64,000 nucleotides of DNA, taken from NCBI GenBank assembly GCA_965116195.1, contig OZ220491.1, positions 2,356,001-2,420,000 on the forward strand, given 5' to 3'. The notes under the pieces were generated by a model. It was given only the letters and a program-made list of their open reading frames with translations. It had not been told where the DNA came from and did no database searches. Of this stretch, positions 17,154 through 26,800 are shown one piece after another. A program made the position numbers and the translations under genes. The first letter of the stretch is position 1; each line of letters starts with the position of its first letter. The stretch is from Aldehydirespirator sp965116195. Its GTDB lineage: Bacteria; Actinomycetota; Acidimicrobiia; Acidimicrobiales; Aldehydirespiratoraceae.

Positions 17154-17730
17154 GTTCCGCGTCGTCATCTCGGGTGGCGATGGCGATGGCGGACTCACGG
17201 GTGTCGATCAGCGCCTTCAGGCCGTATGCGAAGTCTCTTGGCAATGCCTGCAAGAGACCTGCGAACCCTGTCAGAGGTGCCTGGAGTGCCCCTGCGAACT
17301 GGGCCAGCAGCACCTCACGCGAGGGCAGGTCAGCAAGCGCAACCACCTCATCGGCGCTCAGCACCTTGTGGCCGAGTAGTCCGCCCTTGACCACCAAGGC
17401 TCGGTTCGACTTGGCAAAATCACGTAACGCCTTGGCCACCGCAGCGGTGTCACCCGCCGGTTTGTCATCTCCACCACCCAAAAATGCAATCGCGGTCGGG
17501 CCTTTGAGCAGTTCAGCCAGATCAAGGCCCAGCTCCGCCGCAGCCAGTCGCACCATGGTGTTCTTGTACACGGTGTACTCGGCATTGACCGAACGCAGTG
17601 AGCGCCGCAGCGCAGCCATGTCCGAAACGTTCAGACCCCGATACTCGGTGAGCAGCGCAGCATCGCTGGCAGACAACCGATCACGCACTTCAGCAACAGC
17701 GGCAGCCTTTTCGGGTCTGGGATGTGACAT
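17146..17730 (-). CDS. rplJ: 50S ribosomal protein L10
   Basis: L10 anchors the L7/L12 dimers to the ribosome. ATG 17730 (MSHPRPEKAAAVAEVRDRLS) has a GAGGAAGG site and gives 194 residues; the frame is open upstream to 17769. Family landmarks LLTEYRGLNVSDMAALRRSL and VYKNTMVRLA are present. The last codons and stop lie in the 30-bp repeat unit that is copied downstream. L10 normally represses its own operon through an mRNA leader, and the 134-base gap upstream could hold such an element. Confidence 0.96.
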   Translation of the reverse strand: MSHPRPEKAAAVAEVRDRLSASDAALLTEYRGLNVSDMAALRRSLRSVNAEYTVYKNTMVRLAAAELGLDLAELLKGPTAIAFLGGGDDKPAGDTAAVAKALRDFAKSNRALVVKGGLLGHKVLSADEVVALADLPSREVLLAQFAGALQAPLTGFAGLLQALPRDFAYGLKALIDTRESAIAIATRDDDAEPA

Positions 17731-17864
17731 TGTTTTGGCCTTCCTCGTCCGGCGGGCTTGCCAGCCCATTGGTGCTCCCCGCGGAGCGCACCGGATGTCT
17801 CAGGTGAGCGTGATCTTGTTCAGGTTATGCGTTCTGTCCAGAGAGTCAAAGGAGTATAAGGGGG
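17731..17864 (-). promoter_or_regulatory. rplA-rplJ spacer with hairpin (possible L10 leader)
   Basis: The spacer is long for this operon. It contains GGTGCTCC (17771-17778) able to pair with GGAGCGCACC (17783-17792) with a 2-base bulge, about 40 bases upstream of the rplJ ATG. L10 leaders are known in this position in many bacteria. I cannot confirm the conserved leader core by eye. Confidence 0.3.
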
Positions 17865-18563
17865 CTAGTCGGCAGTCCCCACGCCTGCCGGGTCAATTCG
17901 CACACCCGGCCCCATTGACGAGCTGAGTACGACCTTCTTGACGTACTTGCCCTTGGCGGCTGCGGGCTTGGCCCTGCGCAACTCCGCCACGACCGCCCGC
18001 AGGTTCTCCAACAGATCGTCCTGGTCAAAAGACACCCGCCCGATCCGAACATGCACGTTGGCGAACTTGTCGGTTCGATACTCGACCTTGCCACCCTTGA
18101 ACTCGCCGACCGTGCGGGCGATGTCATTGGTGACTGTGCCGGTCTTGGGATTGGGCATAAGGCCGCGCGGACCGAGGATGCGACCCAACTTGCCAACCAC
18201 CGGCATCATGTCGGGCGTGGCGATCGCCACATCAAAGTCGGTCATGCCACCCTTGATCTGCTCGGCCAGGTCGTCGGAGCCGACCAGGTCCGCACCGGCT
18301 TCCCGGGCAATCGTCGCCGTCTCGCCCTGGGCGAACACCGCGACGCGAACTTCCTTGCCGGTGCCGGAGGGCAGGGTCACGGTGCCGCGCATCATCTGGT
18401 CGGCCTTGCGAGGATCAACTCCGAGCCGCACAACCACGTCAACGCTCTCGTCAAAGCGTCGGTTCGCCATGCTCTTGACCAAATTCACGGCATCGGCATC
18501 GCTGTGTTGGCGTGAACGGTCAAAGCTCTTGAGCGCCTCCACATGTTTCTTGCCCTTCGCCAT
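17865..18563 (-). CDS. rplA: 50S ribosomal protein L1
   Basis: L1 forms the mobile L1 stalk at the E site and, in several bacteria, represses the L11 operon. The 232-residue product shows the L1 signature around GPRGLMPNPKTGTVTNDIAR and the N-terminal KGKKHVEALKSFD. It follows rplK after 80 bases. Confidence 0.97.
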   Translation of the reverse strand: MAKGKKHVEALKSFDRSRQHSDADAVNLVKSMANRRFDESVDVVVRLGVDPRKADQMMRGTVTLPSGTGKEVRVAVFAQGETATIAREAGADLVGSDDLAEQIKGGMTDFDVAIATPDMMPVVGKLGRILGPRGLMPNPKTGTVTNDIARTVGEFKGGKVEYRTDKFANVHVRIGRVSFDQDDLLENLRAVVAELRRAKPAAAKGKYVKKVVLSSSMGPGVRIDPAGVGTAD

Positions 18564-18643
18564 GATTGCTCCTTTGTCAGGTCCTCTGTGTGACAGCCGC
18601 GTTCTCTGTCGCTGTCGCTGCCTTCCGAAATCTTCTCTGTCGC

Positions 18644-19096
18644 TTACTTCCCAATCGTGATAACCGCGGCCTGAGCGACGGTTACGCCCATTGAGCGGGC
18701 CGTGCCCTCAACCTGAGCCTTGGCAGCTTCAAGGTCATGGGCGTTCAGGTCAGGCATCTTCACCTCGGCGATCTCGGCGAGCTGCGTCTCGGTGATGGTA
18801 CCGGCCGGCTCACGGCCCGGTGCGGTTGACGCCTTTGCCAAGCCGGCCGCGCGGCGTATCAGATACGAGGTCGGAGGGGTTTTGGTGATGAAGGTGAAGG
18901 AGCGGTCCTCATAGATCGTGATCTCGACAGGAATGATCTGTCCCCGCTTGTCCTCGGTGCGCGCGTTGTAGTCCTTGCAGAAGTCCATGATGGCCACGCC
19001 ATGAGGCCCGAGCGCCGTGCCGACAGGCGGTGCTGGGGTGGCCTGACCTCCCTGAATCTGGATTTTCACCACGGCAGAGACCGGTTTACGCGCCAT
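18644..19096 (-). CDS. rplK: 50S ribosomal protein L11
   Basis: L11 is part of the GTPase-associated centre with 23S helices 43-44. It is 150 residues. The proline-rich loop reads PAPPVGTALGPHG where most bacteria have PPVGPALGQHG: one conserved Pro is Thr and the Gln is Pro. This loop is where substitutions are known to alter binding of thiostrepton-type antibiotics. The C-terminal RNA-binding domain (ARSMGVTV near the end) is normal. Confidence 0.97.
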   Translation of the reverse strand: MARKPVSAVVKIQIQGGQATPAPPVGTALGPHGVAIMDFCKDYNARTEDKRGQIIPVEITIYEDRSFTFITKTPPTSYLIRRAAGLAKASTAPGREPAGTITETQLAEIAEVKMPDLNAHDLEAAKAQVEGTARSMGVTVAQAAVITIGK

Positions 19097-19274
19097 ATCG
19101 ACTTCTCCCTGGGCCAGAACGGATGTAGCAGTGTGCCGGAATCTTCAGCGGTCAGCAACCCGCAGCACCCGGTACCCGCAACCAAACGACCGACACCACC
19201 CGGTTTGGCGGGATCAACAGCACCCAGCAACGGGCAACCGCCACGGGCGAACCACCGCCACAAGCGAGCTACCG

Positions 19275-19931
19275 TTAGAGGCGAGCCACCTGTGAGAACT
19301 CAAGTTCGACCGGTGTCTCACGACCAAAGATGTTCACGAGCACCTTCACCTTGAGTTGGTCTTCGTTGATCTCGATGATCTCACCGGAGAAATCGGAGAA
19401 GGGGCCGTCCTTGACTCGTACTGTCTCGCCTTTGCTGAACTCAAACATGGGTTGGGCCCGCTTGGATTTCTCACTGGAACGGTCAGCTGCAACCCCCAGA
19501 AACGTCTCCACATCGCGACGACCCAGAGGAGACGGCCCTCCACCCTGGTTGATGAAGCCCGTCACATTGGGAGTGTCGCGAATCGCGGACCAGACCTTGT
19601 CATCGGCTCGAGAATCAAGTTCGCACCGCACAAACACATAACCGGGGAAGAGTCGCTTGGAGGAGATCACCTTTTTGCCGTTCTTGAACTCCGGCACGTC
19701 GCGCATGGGGATGACCACCTCGTAGATACGGCCTCCCACATCCATCGTCTTGGTGCGAGCCTCAAGGTTCTGCTTGACCTTCTTCTCGTACCCCGACTGA
19801 GTGTGTACGACATACCACTTGCCGGGCTTGTCAAAGGGGCTGACCGGTTCGTCGTCATCGGAATCGAAGTCATCATCAAACAGGTCATCCTCGGTGAGGA
19901 CGGTGGTCTGGGGGGCGTTGTCGTCAGCCAT
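19275..19931 (-). CDS. nusG: Transcription termination/antitermination factor NusG
   Basis: NusG is the processivity factor that binds the beta' clamp helices through its NGN domain and Rho or S10 through its KOW domain. It has 218 residues. An acidic N-terminal extension (about residues 1-35, DDLFDDDFDSDDDEPVSPFD) precedes the NGN domain, which starts GKWYVVHTQSGYEKKVKQNL. The KOW motif is FSKGETVRVKDGPFSDFSG. An acidic extension is common in actinobacterial NusG. secE is 7 bases upstream; 178 bases with no gene lie before rplK. Confidence 0.97.
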   Translation of the reverse strand: MADDNAPQTTVLTEDDLFDDDFDSDDDEPVSPFDKPGKWYVVHTQSGYEKKVKQNLEARTKTMDVGGRIYEVVIPMRDVPEFKNGKKVISSKRLFPGYVFVRCELDSRADDKVWSAIRDTPNVTGFINQGGGPSPLGRRDVETFLGVAADRSSEKSKRAQPMFEFSKGETVRVKDGPFSDFSGEIIEINEDQLKVKVLVNIFGRETPVELEFSQVARL

Positions 19932-19938
19932 CAGAACC

Positions 19939-20235
19939 TCAGTTGTCGAACAGTTCGAGCACGAATGTGGAAAAGGCCCAGTCCAGCCCGTAGATCATCG
20001 CCGTGAGCACCACGACAGTCACCAGCACCACGATGGAGTAGTTGACCGTCTCGGCCCGGCTGGGCCAGACGACCTTACGCAGTTCGCCACGCACCTCCCG
20101 CACAAACTGTGCAGGCGGCGTGCGCTCCGATGGCGGCTTTGACACGGGCCTGTCACGGGTGCGTACGGGGGCACCTTCAGCATCAACCTCGCCCTGCTTG
20201 CGCAGCATTCGCTTCTGCCGACGGTTTATTTCCAT
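19939..20235 (-). CDS. secE: Preprotein translocase subunit SecE
   Basis: SecE is the small essential membrane subunit that clamps SecY. At 98 residues it has a basic N-terminus, the amphipathic motif REVRGELRKVVWPSRAET and a single transmembrane helix (YSIVVLVTVVVLTAMIYGLD). It sits between tRNA-Trp and nusG, the standard actinobacterial arrangement. Confidence 0.96.
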   Translation of the reverse strand: MEINRRQKRMLRKQGEVDAEGAPVRTRDRPVSKPPSERTPPAQFVREVRGELRKVVWPSRAETVNYSIVVLVTVVVLTAMIYGLDWAFSTFVLELFDN

Positions 20236-20299
20236 TGCTCTTTACCTCTGCTCTGTACTTCAAGTGTGGTTAACGGTCCACGGCATTTTCCGTGGCTTG

Positions 20300-20372
20300 C
20301 AGGGGCGGAGGGACTCGAACCCCCAACCGCCGGTTTTGGAGACCGGTGCTCTGCCAGTTGAGCCACGCCCCT
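20300..20372 (-). tRNA. tRNA-Trp (anticodon CCA)
   Basis: The minus strand folds into a 73-base cloverleaf. The acceptor stem AGGGGCG pairs with CGCCCCT, the anticodon loop is CTCCAAA (CCA, Trp), the T-arm contains GGTTCGAGTCC and the discriminator is G. CCA is not fully encoded. Placement just upstream of secE is typical of actinobacteria. Confidence 0.96.
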
Positions 20373-20615
20373 TCAGGAACTCTCGTAGGCTACCGCGCCA
20401 CAGCGCAAGCGACTACCGGCAGAGAGCAAAACCGGGTGGTGCTTGACCATCAAGGACTCAAGGGCCCGGAACACAAGACGGCTGTCGGCGGTGCTTTGAC
20501 TATCAAGGGGTGCTCATCAAGGGTGGTGGGTGACGCCAGGCGCGCGACTACAGGACTACTCATATCGGCGTGATATTCCGCATCAAGGGGTGGTACCGGG
20601 CGCGAGCAACTACCG

Positions 20616-21101
20616 TCAGTTGAGGGCGAACCGGATGACCCGACGGTGGCGTGTGGCCAGAGCCATCAAGCCCGCCGTGGCTGCGGCTCCTGCCGCAACT
20701 CCGCCCGCCGCGGCAGCCACCCGCGATGACACCCGGCCGGCGAGGCGCTGCCGCTGCCGCTGCGCGGCCAGACACTGCAAGATCTGAGATTCCAGTGCCT
20801 GATTGCGTTTCGCAGGCAACTCACTCAGCGATCTCATTGCCTCCATCAGTCGGCGATACCTCACCTGCTCGGCCCGGCACCTCAGACAAGTCGACAGGTG
20901 CGCTTGTTCGGACTCGCCCAAACCACACTCGTCTCGCGCGGCTGTGGCCAACAGCGCGCTGACCCCGGCGCATCCACCGTTGATCACCGGCGCGGTCGAC
21001 TCAGCCTGAAGCGAGCCGTCAACCTGAGCCACCCCGTGACCTTCACATCCTCCGGGCATGGCCGGCTCGCTCTGCGGCGACTTGTCGAGTTGTTCAGCCA
21101 T
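20616..21101 (-). CDS. Putative zinc-containing anti-sigma factor
   Basis: The 161-residue protein carries HLSTCLRCRAEQVRYRRLME, an H-x3-C-x2-C arrangement typical of ZAS-type anti-sigma factors that hold ECF sigma factors inactive. A C-terminal Ala/Gly-rich hydrophobic stretch (about residues 128-150) could anchor it in the membrane. It overlaps the sigma gene by 8 bases, so the two are translationally coupled. The N-terminal 45 residues are low complexity. Assignment rests on motif plus context. Confidence 0.7.
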   Translation of the reverse strand: MAEQLDKSPQSEPAMPGGCEGHGVAQVDGSLQAESTAPVINGGCAGVSALLATAARDECGLGESEQAHLSTCLRCRAEQVRYRRLMEAMRSLSELPAKRNQALESQILQCLAAQRQRQRLAGRVSSRVAAAAGGVAAGAAATAGLMALATRHRRVIRFALN

Positions 21102-21750
21102 GGCGATTCTGCTCGCCCGGCAGGGGCAACACCTGCTCGCGTAGCCTTTTGCGAGCCCGGTGCAGCCGCACCTTCACGGCGGTCACCGAGATGCCCAACT
21201 CCTGGGCGATTGCCGCATGAGACAGGTCGTAGATGTCTCGGAGCACCACGACAGAGCGCAACCGTGGAGGCAACTCGCTGATGGCGGTGTCGAGCTTGGC
21301 CCGCAACTCAGCCATTTCACCCTGCAGCGCAGGATCGTGCTCGGGTCGGATGTCAACCAAATCGTGGTCAAAGGACAGTTCCTCGTGGCTATCACGCTGC
21401 CGACGGGTGATCTGCGTGGCGGAGCAGTTGGCAACAATCCGATACAACCAGGTGCTGAACTGTGCGTCACCGCGGAAGCGCCCGATACTGCGGTATGCCC
21501 TCAGATAGGTCTCTTGAACCACGTCGCGTGCGTCCTCCGGGTTGGCGGTCATGCGCAGGGCCAGCGCGTACGCATCGGGGTAGGTGATACGAACCATCTG
21601 ATCAAACGCCTGGGAGTCACCGGCCTTGGCCCGCTCTACGAGTGCAGCCATATCCAGTTGATATTGAGACTCGCCACGGTCAGCAGCGTTACCTGAAGTG
21701 TCGCTGACAGCCCGCAGTCGTCGCCGCTGCGCCGCGGCTGTCACGGCCAC
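21094..21750 (-). CDS. ECF RNA polymerase sigma factor (RpoE-like)
   Basis: This is a two-domain sigma factor. Region 2 is DAYALALRMTANPEDARDVV with the following ETYLRAYRSIGRFRG and FSTWLYRIVAN. Region 4 is LPPRLRSVVVLRDIYDLSHA with a helix-turn-helix to VKVRLHRARKRLREQV. It should direct a small stress regulon when released by the downstream anti-sigma factor. The frame is open to 21840, but that part lies in a 62-bp repeat. GTG 21750 with GGTGA upstream is chosen; ATG 21651 is the short alternative. Confidence 0.88.
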   Translation of the reverse strand: MAVTAAAQRRRLRAVSDTSGNAADRGESQYQLDMAALVERAKAGDSQAFDQMVRITYPDAYALALRMTANPEDARDVVQETYLRAYRSIGRFRGDAQFSTWLYRIVANCSATQITRRQRDSHEELSFDHDLVDIRPEHDPALQGEMAELRAKLDTAISELPPRLRSVVVLRDIYDLSHAAIAQELGISVTAVKVRLHRARKRLREQVLPLPGEQNRHG

Positions 21751-21778
21751 CGCCGGATCACCCGGACCATGCGGGCAA

Positions 21779-22049
21779 CCGCGAAACACACCCGAGCGGG
21801 AGTTATGAACCCCAACACCATGAACCGGTCTCCATGACAACCGCGAAACACACCCGAGCGGGAGTTATGAACCCCAACACCATGAACCGGTCTCCATGAC
21901 AACCGCGAAACACACCCGAGCGGGAGTTATGAACCCCAACACCATGAACCGGTCTCCATGACAACCGCGAAACACACCCGAGCGGGAGTTATGAACCCCA
22001 ACACCATGAACCGGTCTCCATGACAACCGTGCAGCACACCTGAGCGGGA
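21779..22049. repeat. 62-bp tandem array (4 copies plus a decayed fifth)
   Basis: Units start at 21779, 21841, 21903 and 21965, beginning CCGCGAAACACACCCGAGCG; a diverged partial copy starts at 22027. The array sits immediately upstream of the ECF sigma gene, where its promoter is expected. Each unit also holds a tiny open frame (MNPNTMNRSP then stop). Because 62 is not a multiple of three, the array as a whole cannot be one coding repeat. Confidence 0.95.
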
Positions 22050-22113
22050 CTGTCTTGTGGCAGAAGCGTCACGGCAAAGGAACCGACGCTGAGCGCCCGG
22101 GTGGACTATCACG

Positions 22114-22187
22114 TAGCGACGGACAGACTTGAACTGTCGACCTCTCGATTATGAGTCGAGCGCTCTCGCCTACTGAGCTACGTCGCC
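22114..22187 (-). tRNA. tRNA-Met (anticodon CAT, elongator type)
   Basis: The acceptor stem GGCGACG pairs with CGTCGCT (one G-U), the anticodon stem CTCGA/TCGAG closes the loop CTCATAA (CAT), and the T-arm loop is TTCAAGT. The anticodon stem lacks the three G-C pairs of an initiator. A lysidine-modified Ile tRNA cannot be excluded from the anticodon alone, but pairing with tRNA-Thr is the usual actinobacterial Met context. Confidence 0.9.
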
Positions 22188-22213
22188 GCGAGCGCAGGCT
22201 GCTGTCTGCGCTG

Positions 22214-22286
22214 AGCTCCCTGTCAGAATCGAACTGACGACCTTCTCCTTACCATGGAGACGCTCTGCCGGCTGAGCTAAGGGAGC
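22214..22286 (-). tRNA. tRNA-Thr (anticodon GGT)
   Basis: The acceptor stem GCTCCCT pairs with AGGGAGC, the anticodon stem TCTCC/GGAGA closes the loop ATGGTAA (GGT, Thr), and the T-loop is TTCGATT. It lies 26 bases upstream of tRNA-Met in transcription order. In many actinobacteria rpmG follows this pair before tRNA-Trp; here the sigma/anti-sigma genes occupy that interval and no rpmG is seen. Confidence 0.95.
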
Positions 22287-22419
22287 AGGGGTGACATTTG
22301 ACACCGGTGAACCATCATGCCATCGGACCACGGTTTTTTCAACCACCTTGCCAACACCCCCGACCACCCTTGCCAAGGTCACGAGCCAGGCCCCACACAG
22401 CCACCAGGCCGAACCACGA

Positions 22420-22540
22420 GTAAGACCTCCACGGCCACGCGATACCTGGCTCCGACTGGCAGGTGATCGCGACGATCCCGTAAGACCTCCACGGCCACGC
22501 GATACCTACACCCAGGACGCGATACCTATACCCAGGACAT
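22420..22540. repeat. 28-bp direct repeat with 32-bp spacer, plus 20-bp tandem
   Basis: GTAAGACCTCCACGGCCACG and the following 8 bases occur at 22420 and 22480 (28 identical bases, 32 bases between). Right after, a roughly 20-bp unit GATACCTACACCCAGGACGC is repeated with a change or two. The surrounding 22287-22614 interval has no gene that I can support. Confidence 0.8.
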
Positions 22541-22614
22541 CTACGGGAACCACGTCATTGCACGCGACGACGCGCGAGACCTACAGGGCCACCACCCAGG
22601 AGCACGCCCAAAAC

Positions 22615-23718
22615 CTACGCTGTGCAGGCCAGGGCTGCGGATGACATCCCCACAACTCGGCGAGCCACGCTCATCTCGTTGCGGTCAAGACCGTTGGTGA
22701 GGAAGGCAAATGAGAGCCCGCTGGCAGGGTCTGCCCAGCCTATCTGTCCCTTGACCCCTCCATGGCCGAAGGCACCCGCAGATGCGGCATTTCCAAAGCC
22801 TCGCATGCCGGCCTTACCGTCGTCACCTGCCAGAATGAAGGCACGAGAGCGGTTCGCGGGTGTGCCGAGCCAGTCCGGGTACCTCTGGCGCACCTGCATC
22901 GCGTCTTGACGCACCCTGGGGTGCAGGAACTCGCCGGTGTTGTGCAACACGGCCTGATACCACAGGGCCAGGTCGCACGCGCTGGCCATCCCGCCCCCTC
23001 CGGGCACACCCGCGGCCCGCATCCAACCCAGGTTGAACGACGTTATGTGCTGCTCAAGGTCGACGAGACCGGGCAGTTTGTCCCATCCGAGAGCCTCCAG
23101 TTCCGCTTTGGAGGTTTCCACACCGACCAGCACGACATCGGCGATGTCGGACTGCTCAGTCGGATCAATTGCAAACCAACTTGAACATTCCACGGGCTCA
23201 AGCACACGAGCCGCAATCTCCTCCGCGTAGGGCCGACCGCTCACCTCAGCGATCACATCGGCCAACACCCAGTGCGCGGAGGTGGCATGGTACTCAAAGC
23301 GTGTGCCGGGCTGCCAGTCGGTTTGCCACGATGCGTAGGCATCCAACCGGGCTTTGCGATCGGTTATCTCGGCACGGTTCAACTGCGCGTACGGAAACCC
23401 GCCGGCATGAAGCAGCACCTGCGACACGGTGATGGCATCCTTGCCGTTGGCCCCGAAGGATGCCAACACATCACTGACAGGAGCGGTGATGTCAAACCGA
23501 CCCGCGGCAGCCAGTTCCATGGCCGTCAACGCGACCGTCGGCTTGGCTGCCGAATACACATGAAAACGTGTGTCGTTGTCGGCGTCGCCAAATGTCTCGG
23601 CCAAGAGCAACTCGCCTTCACGAGCCAGTGCGATCTGGGCGGCTGGCAACAGACCTTCCTCCACCGTCCGGCGGGCTCGCTCCACCAGGGCCGACACAGC
23701 GTTGGGGTTGATGCTCAT
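22615..23718 (-). CDS. Beta-lactamase-family serine hydrolase (EstB-like)
   Basis: This is a 367-residue protein of the class C beta-lactamase/esterase fold, with no signal peptide, so probably cytosolic. The nucleophile motif is S56-A-A-K59 (HVYSAAKPT). The Tyr motif region reads FEYHATSAHWVLADVIAEVS, and the third box is GHGGVKGQIGW near residue 330. Such proteins are usually esterases or amidases rather than true lactamases. It is monocistronic by appearance. Substrate unknown. Confidence 0.85.
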   Translation of the reverse strand: MSINPNAVSALVERARRTVEEGLLPAAQIALAREGELLLAETFGDADNDTRFHVYSAAKPTVALTAMELAAAGRFDITAPVSDVLASFGANGKDAITVSQVLLHAGGFPYAQLNRAEITDRKARLDAYASWQTDWQPGTRFEYHATSAHWVLADVIAEVSGRPYAEEIAARVLEPVECSSWFAIDPTEQSDIADVVLVGVETSKAELEALGWDKLPGLVDLEQHITSFNLGWMRAAGVPGGGGMASACDLALWYQAVLHNTGEFLHPRVRQDAMQVRQRYPDWLGTPANRSRAFILAGDDGKAGMRGFGNAASAGAFGHGGVKGQIGWADPASGLSFAFLTNGLDRNEMSVARRVVGMSSAALACTA

Positions 23719-23874
23719 AACGGCTCCACCGTAGCGAAATCACCACAAAACGACAGCGCGACTGCCGACACGGTGCAGTGAAACCCCCCGGGCCCGAGAA
23801 GATCCCGACAGTTGTCGTCGAGGCCTTCCTCGGGTTGGGTGGTGGGTTCTGGCTAACCGGGAGCGCTCCGCGTG

Positions 23875-26800
23875 TCAGCCGGGGCGTTCGGTAAATCGCA
23901 CGATGCCGACAACTGCGGGCGTGGTCGCGAGAACACCGGTAGCACCAGGCGCGTTGGTTTCCGCAAGTATCACAAAGCCGACGCTGCGGGTTGTCCCAGC
24001 GGTTCCGGGGTCAGTATCATCCAACCGGAGCGAGATGGTGATACTACCATCAGCTTCAGTTACTCTGCGTGTTGCAAAGAGACTATTCTCGGAATCGTCT
24101 CGAACATTAGAATCATGCAAATAGCCGGTCCCATCAGATCTTTCAATTCGGGACATTCGGCCTGGAGAATGACCACGTAGTATGTAGAAATTGGCAGGAC
24201 TCGTACCGTCAGCACCGACTGTGGTGTCAGCACCATCTGCGTCTTTGAGTTGCAAAGTAGCATACACCTCGTCACCAAATCTTGCCTCCACAAACACTCT
24301 GCTGTTCTCAGCCTCAAATGTCTTGTCAGTCTTGGCACCCTTGGACATCACAGTGATACTGGTAGCCGCTTTGCCGGCAGGAACTGTCGTGGTAGGCACA
24401 CTCCCAGAAGTCACCCGATTACCCTCTGTTACCAGAACATAAAAGAAGTGCATCCGCTCATTGGTATTGGGGCCAGCGGCCGGACCATTGAACTCCTCCA
24501 CCACATAGACTACAAGTGTCCGGACATCACCTGCTGTGCCCGGAGCAGGATCCGCAGGAGCAGCAACCACAAACGAAGCGCTACCATTACTGTCTGTTTC
24601 CATACTGTGCCTAGAGGTAGCAGGCCAGGTTTCGGACTCGCAACTCGGTGTACAAGAGACAGTGGTCCAATAGGAGGCAACATTGTCACGGGAGGCATCA
24701 ACAACCGACTCAGCCGTAACGGCCGCCTCACGTTGAACGCTGTACAGTGCAACAGGGTTCGCCCGGTCAGCACCAAACGCAGTAGTTTTCACCTTGTCAT
24801 TGTCAGCCTCATCAGTGTACTGAAGCTGAACTGTAAAGCTGGACCAGTCACCAAACTTCATCGCATAATACGTCGAATTCTGAGTATCGGTCATTTTCGA
24901 CTCTGAAACAGTCTCGTCATCAGCCGTAATCACCAACGACTCCGCCGCCATCTGACTTGCCAGAGTCGTAGTCGTCGTGGTCGTAGTCGTGGTGGTCGTG
25001 GTGATTGATCCGGTTTCGCTGTATTGCACTATGCCCACAGTTACGGGCGTGGTGGCGCGATCACCGGTAGCACCAGGCGCGTTGGTTTCTGCGTACACCA
25101 AAAATGCGATGCTGCCTGTTGTCCCGGAGGATCCGGTGTCGGGATCATCCATTCGTAGCGAGAAGGTGAGACTACCATCTGCGCCAGTTACTCCATTCGT
25201 GGGGAATTTGTCGGTAAAAGTGCCGCCAGTCTCACTATAGTCAGCTCCGTTTCTATAAACTCGGGTTACATGACCGGTATAACGACTGCGTAGTATGTAG
25301 AAATTGGCAGGACTCGTACCGTCAGCACCGACTGTGGTGTCAACATCGGACGCGTCTTTGAGTTGCACAGTGGCATACACTTCGTCACCATACTCTGCCT
25401 CCACAAAAGTAATGCTGTCCTCAGCTTCGAACGTCTTGTCGCCATTCTTGGCCCCCTCAGACATCACCGTGATACTAGCAGCCGCTTTACCAGCAGGAAC
25501 TGTCGTGGTAGGCACGCTCCCAGAAGTCACCCGGTCACCCTCTGTTACCAGAACATAGAAGAAGTGCATCCGCTTATTGGTATTGGGGCCAGAAGCCGGA
25601 CCGTTGATCTCCTCTGTCACACGAACTGCGAGAGTCCGAACAGTGCCATCCGTACCGGCAGCAGGATCTGCGGGAGCAGCAACAACAAAACTGGCCTTAC
25701 CATCACTATCCGTTTCCATCTTGTGGAAAACCGTGTCGGCCCATGTTCCACAGGTTGATGCACAAGCAAAAGTCACATCGGTACTAGCAACATAATCTGA
25801 AGAGTTATCCGTAGCAGAGGTAACCGTGTTAGGCACCTCACTTTGCTGACTATGCAGCGTTACAGGATTCTCACCGTCAGCACCAAACGCAGCCCTCTTC
25901 ACCTTGTCATTGTCATTCTCGTCAGTATACTGAAGTTGTACCGTGAACCTGGACCAGTCACCAAACTTCATCGCATAATACGTCGAATTCTGACTATCAG
26001 TCATCTTCGACTTTTCAACAGTCTCATCATCGGCAGTAATCGCCAACGACTCTGCCGCCACCTGACCCAACGGCAATGTGGTCGTAGTCGTGGTCGTGGT
26101 TGTTGTGGTCGTAGTCGTAGTCGTGGTCGTCGTCGTGGTAGTAGTAGTGGTGGTAGTGGTGGTAGTGGTGGTGGTGGTTGTTGCAGCGGGTTGGAAAGAG
26201 GTTCTGTCAGTGCTGCCGTCGTTGTCAGTGGATGCTCCTACGGGCACGTTTCTCAGACGTAGCCTGAACGAATCCACATCCCTGTCAAAAAGGTCATTGA
26301 CCTGACCAGTCCACACCCACACCGTCACATTGCTATCAGATGCACTGGTAACACTCAATCTGGTGTTACCCGCCGCGCCTGTGGCAGCGTCACCCGTATC
26401 CACCCGACATTTCGTTGTGTTGGTTTTGACTGCTTTGACAAGCGCTGCGCATTCACCTAGGTTGTCAAACGCCTTGCTCTCATGGTCAGTAGCAACATAG
26501 AAACTGTCAATGATTTTGCCACGTACTGGTTTGAAATCACTGTCACGTACCGACACGACCACGGTGTGGCCATCAGCCTGCGCCGTCAATCCCTCCGGGC
26601 GCACATTGGTATGCGCCAACATGCGTGTCACAAAGGATGCCACATGCTTACGCGGCACCGTACCCGCTGCATCAAAGACTGCCTGATCATCAGCGCTGCC
26701 AGTCGTCAACCCCAACTCATACGCAGTACTCACCACATCGTCATCACCACCCGACAGAGTTGAGCGAGCATCGCTGAAGTGATCCATCCTGGACGCGACC

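Noticed and set aside
16643..17926. 427-codon plus-strand frame with DHASCCLSRC repeats
   Set aside because: It runs through rplL, the 30-bp array and rplJ in antisense. The repeat stays open only because 30 is a multiple of three.
21779..22049. CRISPR array upstream of the ECF sigma gene
   Set aside because: The entire 62-bp unit is conserved, with no variable spacers.
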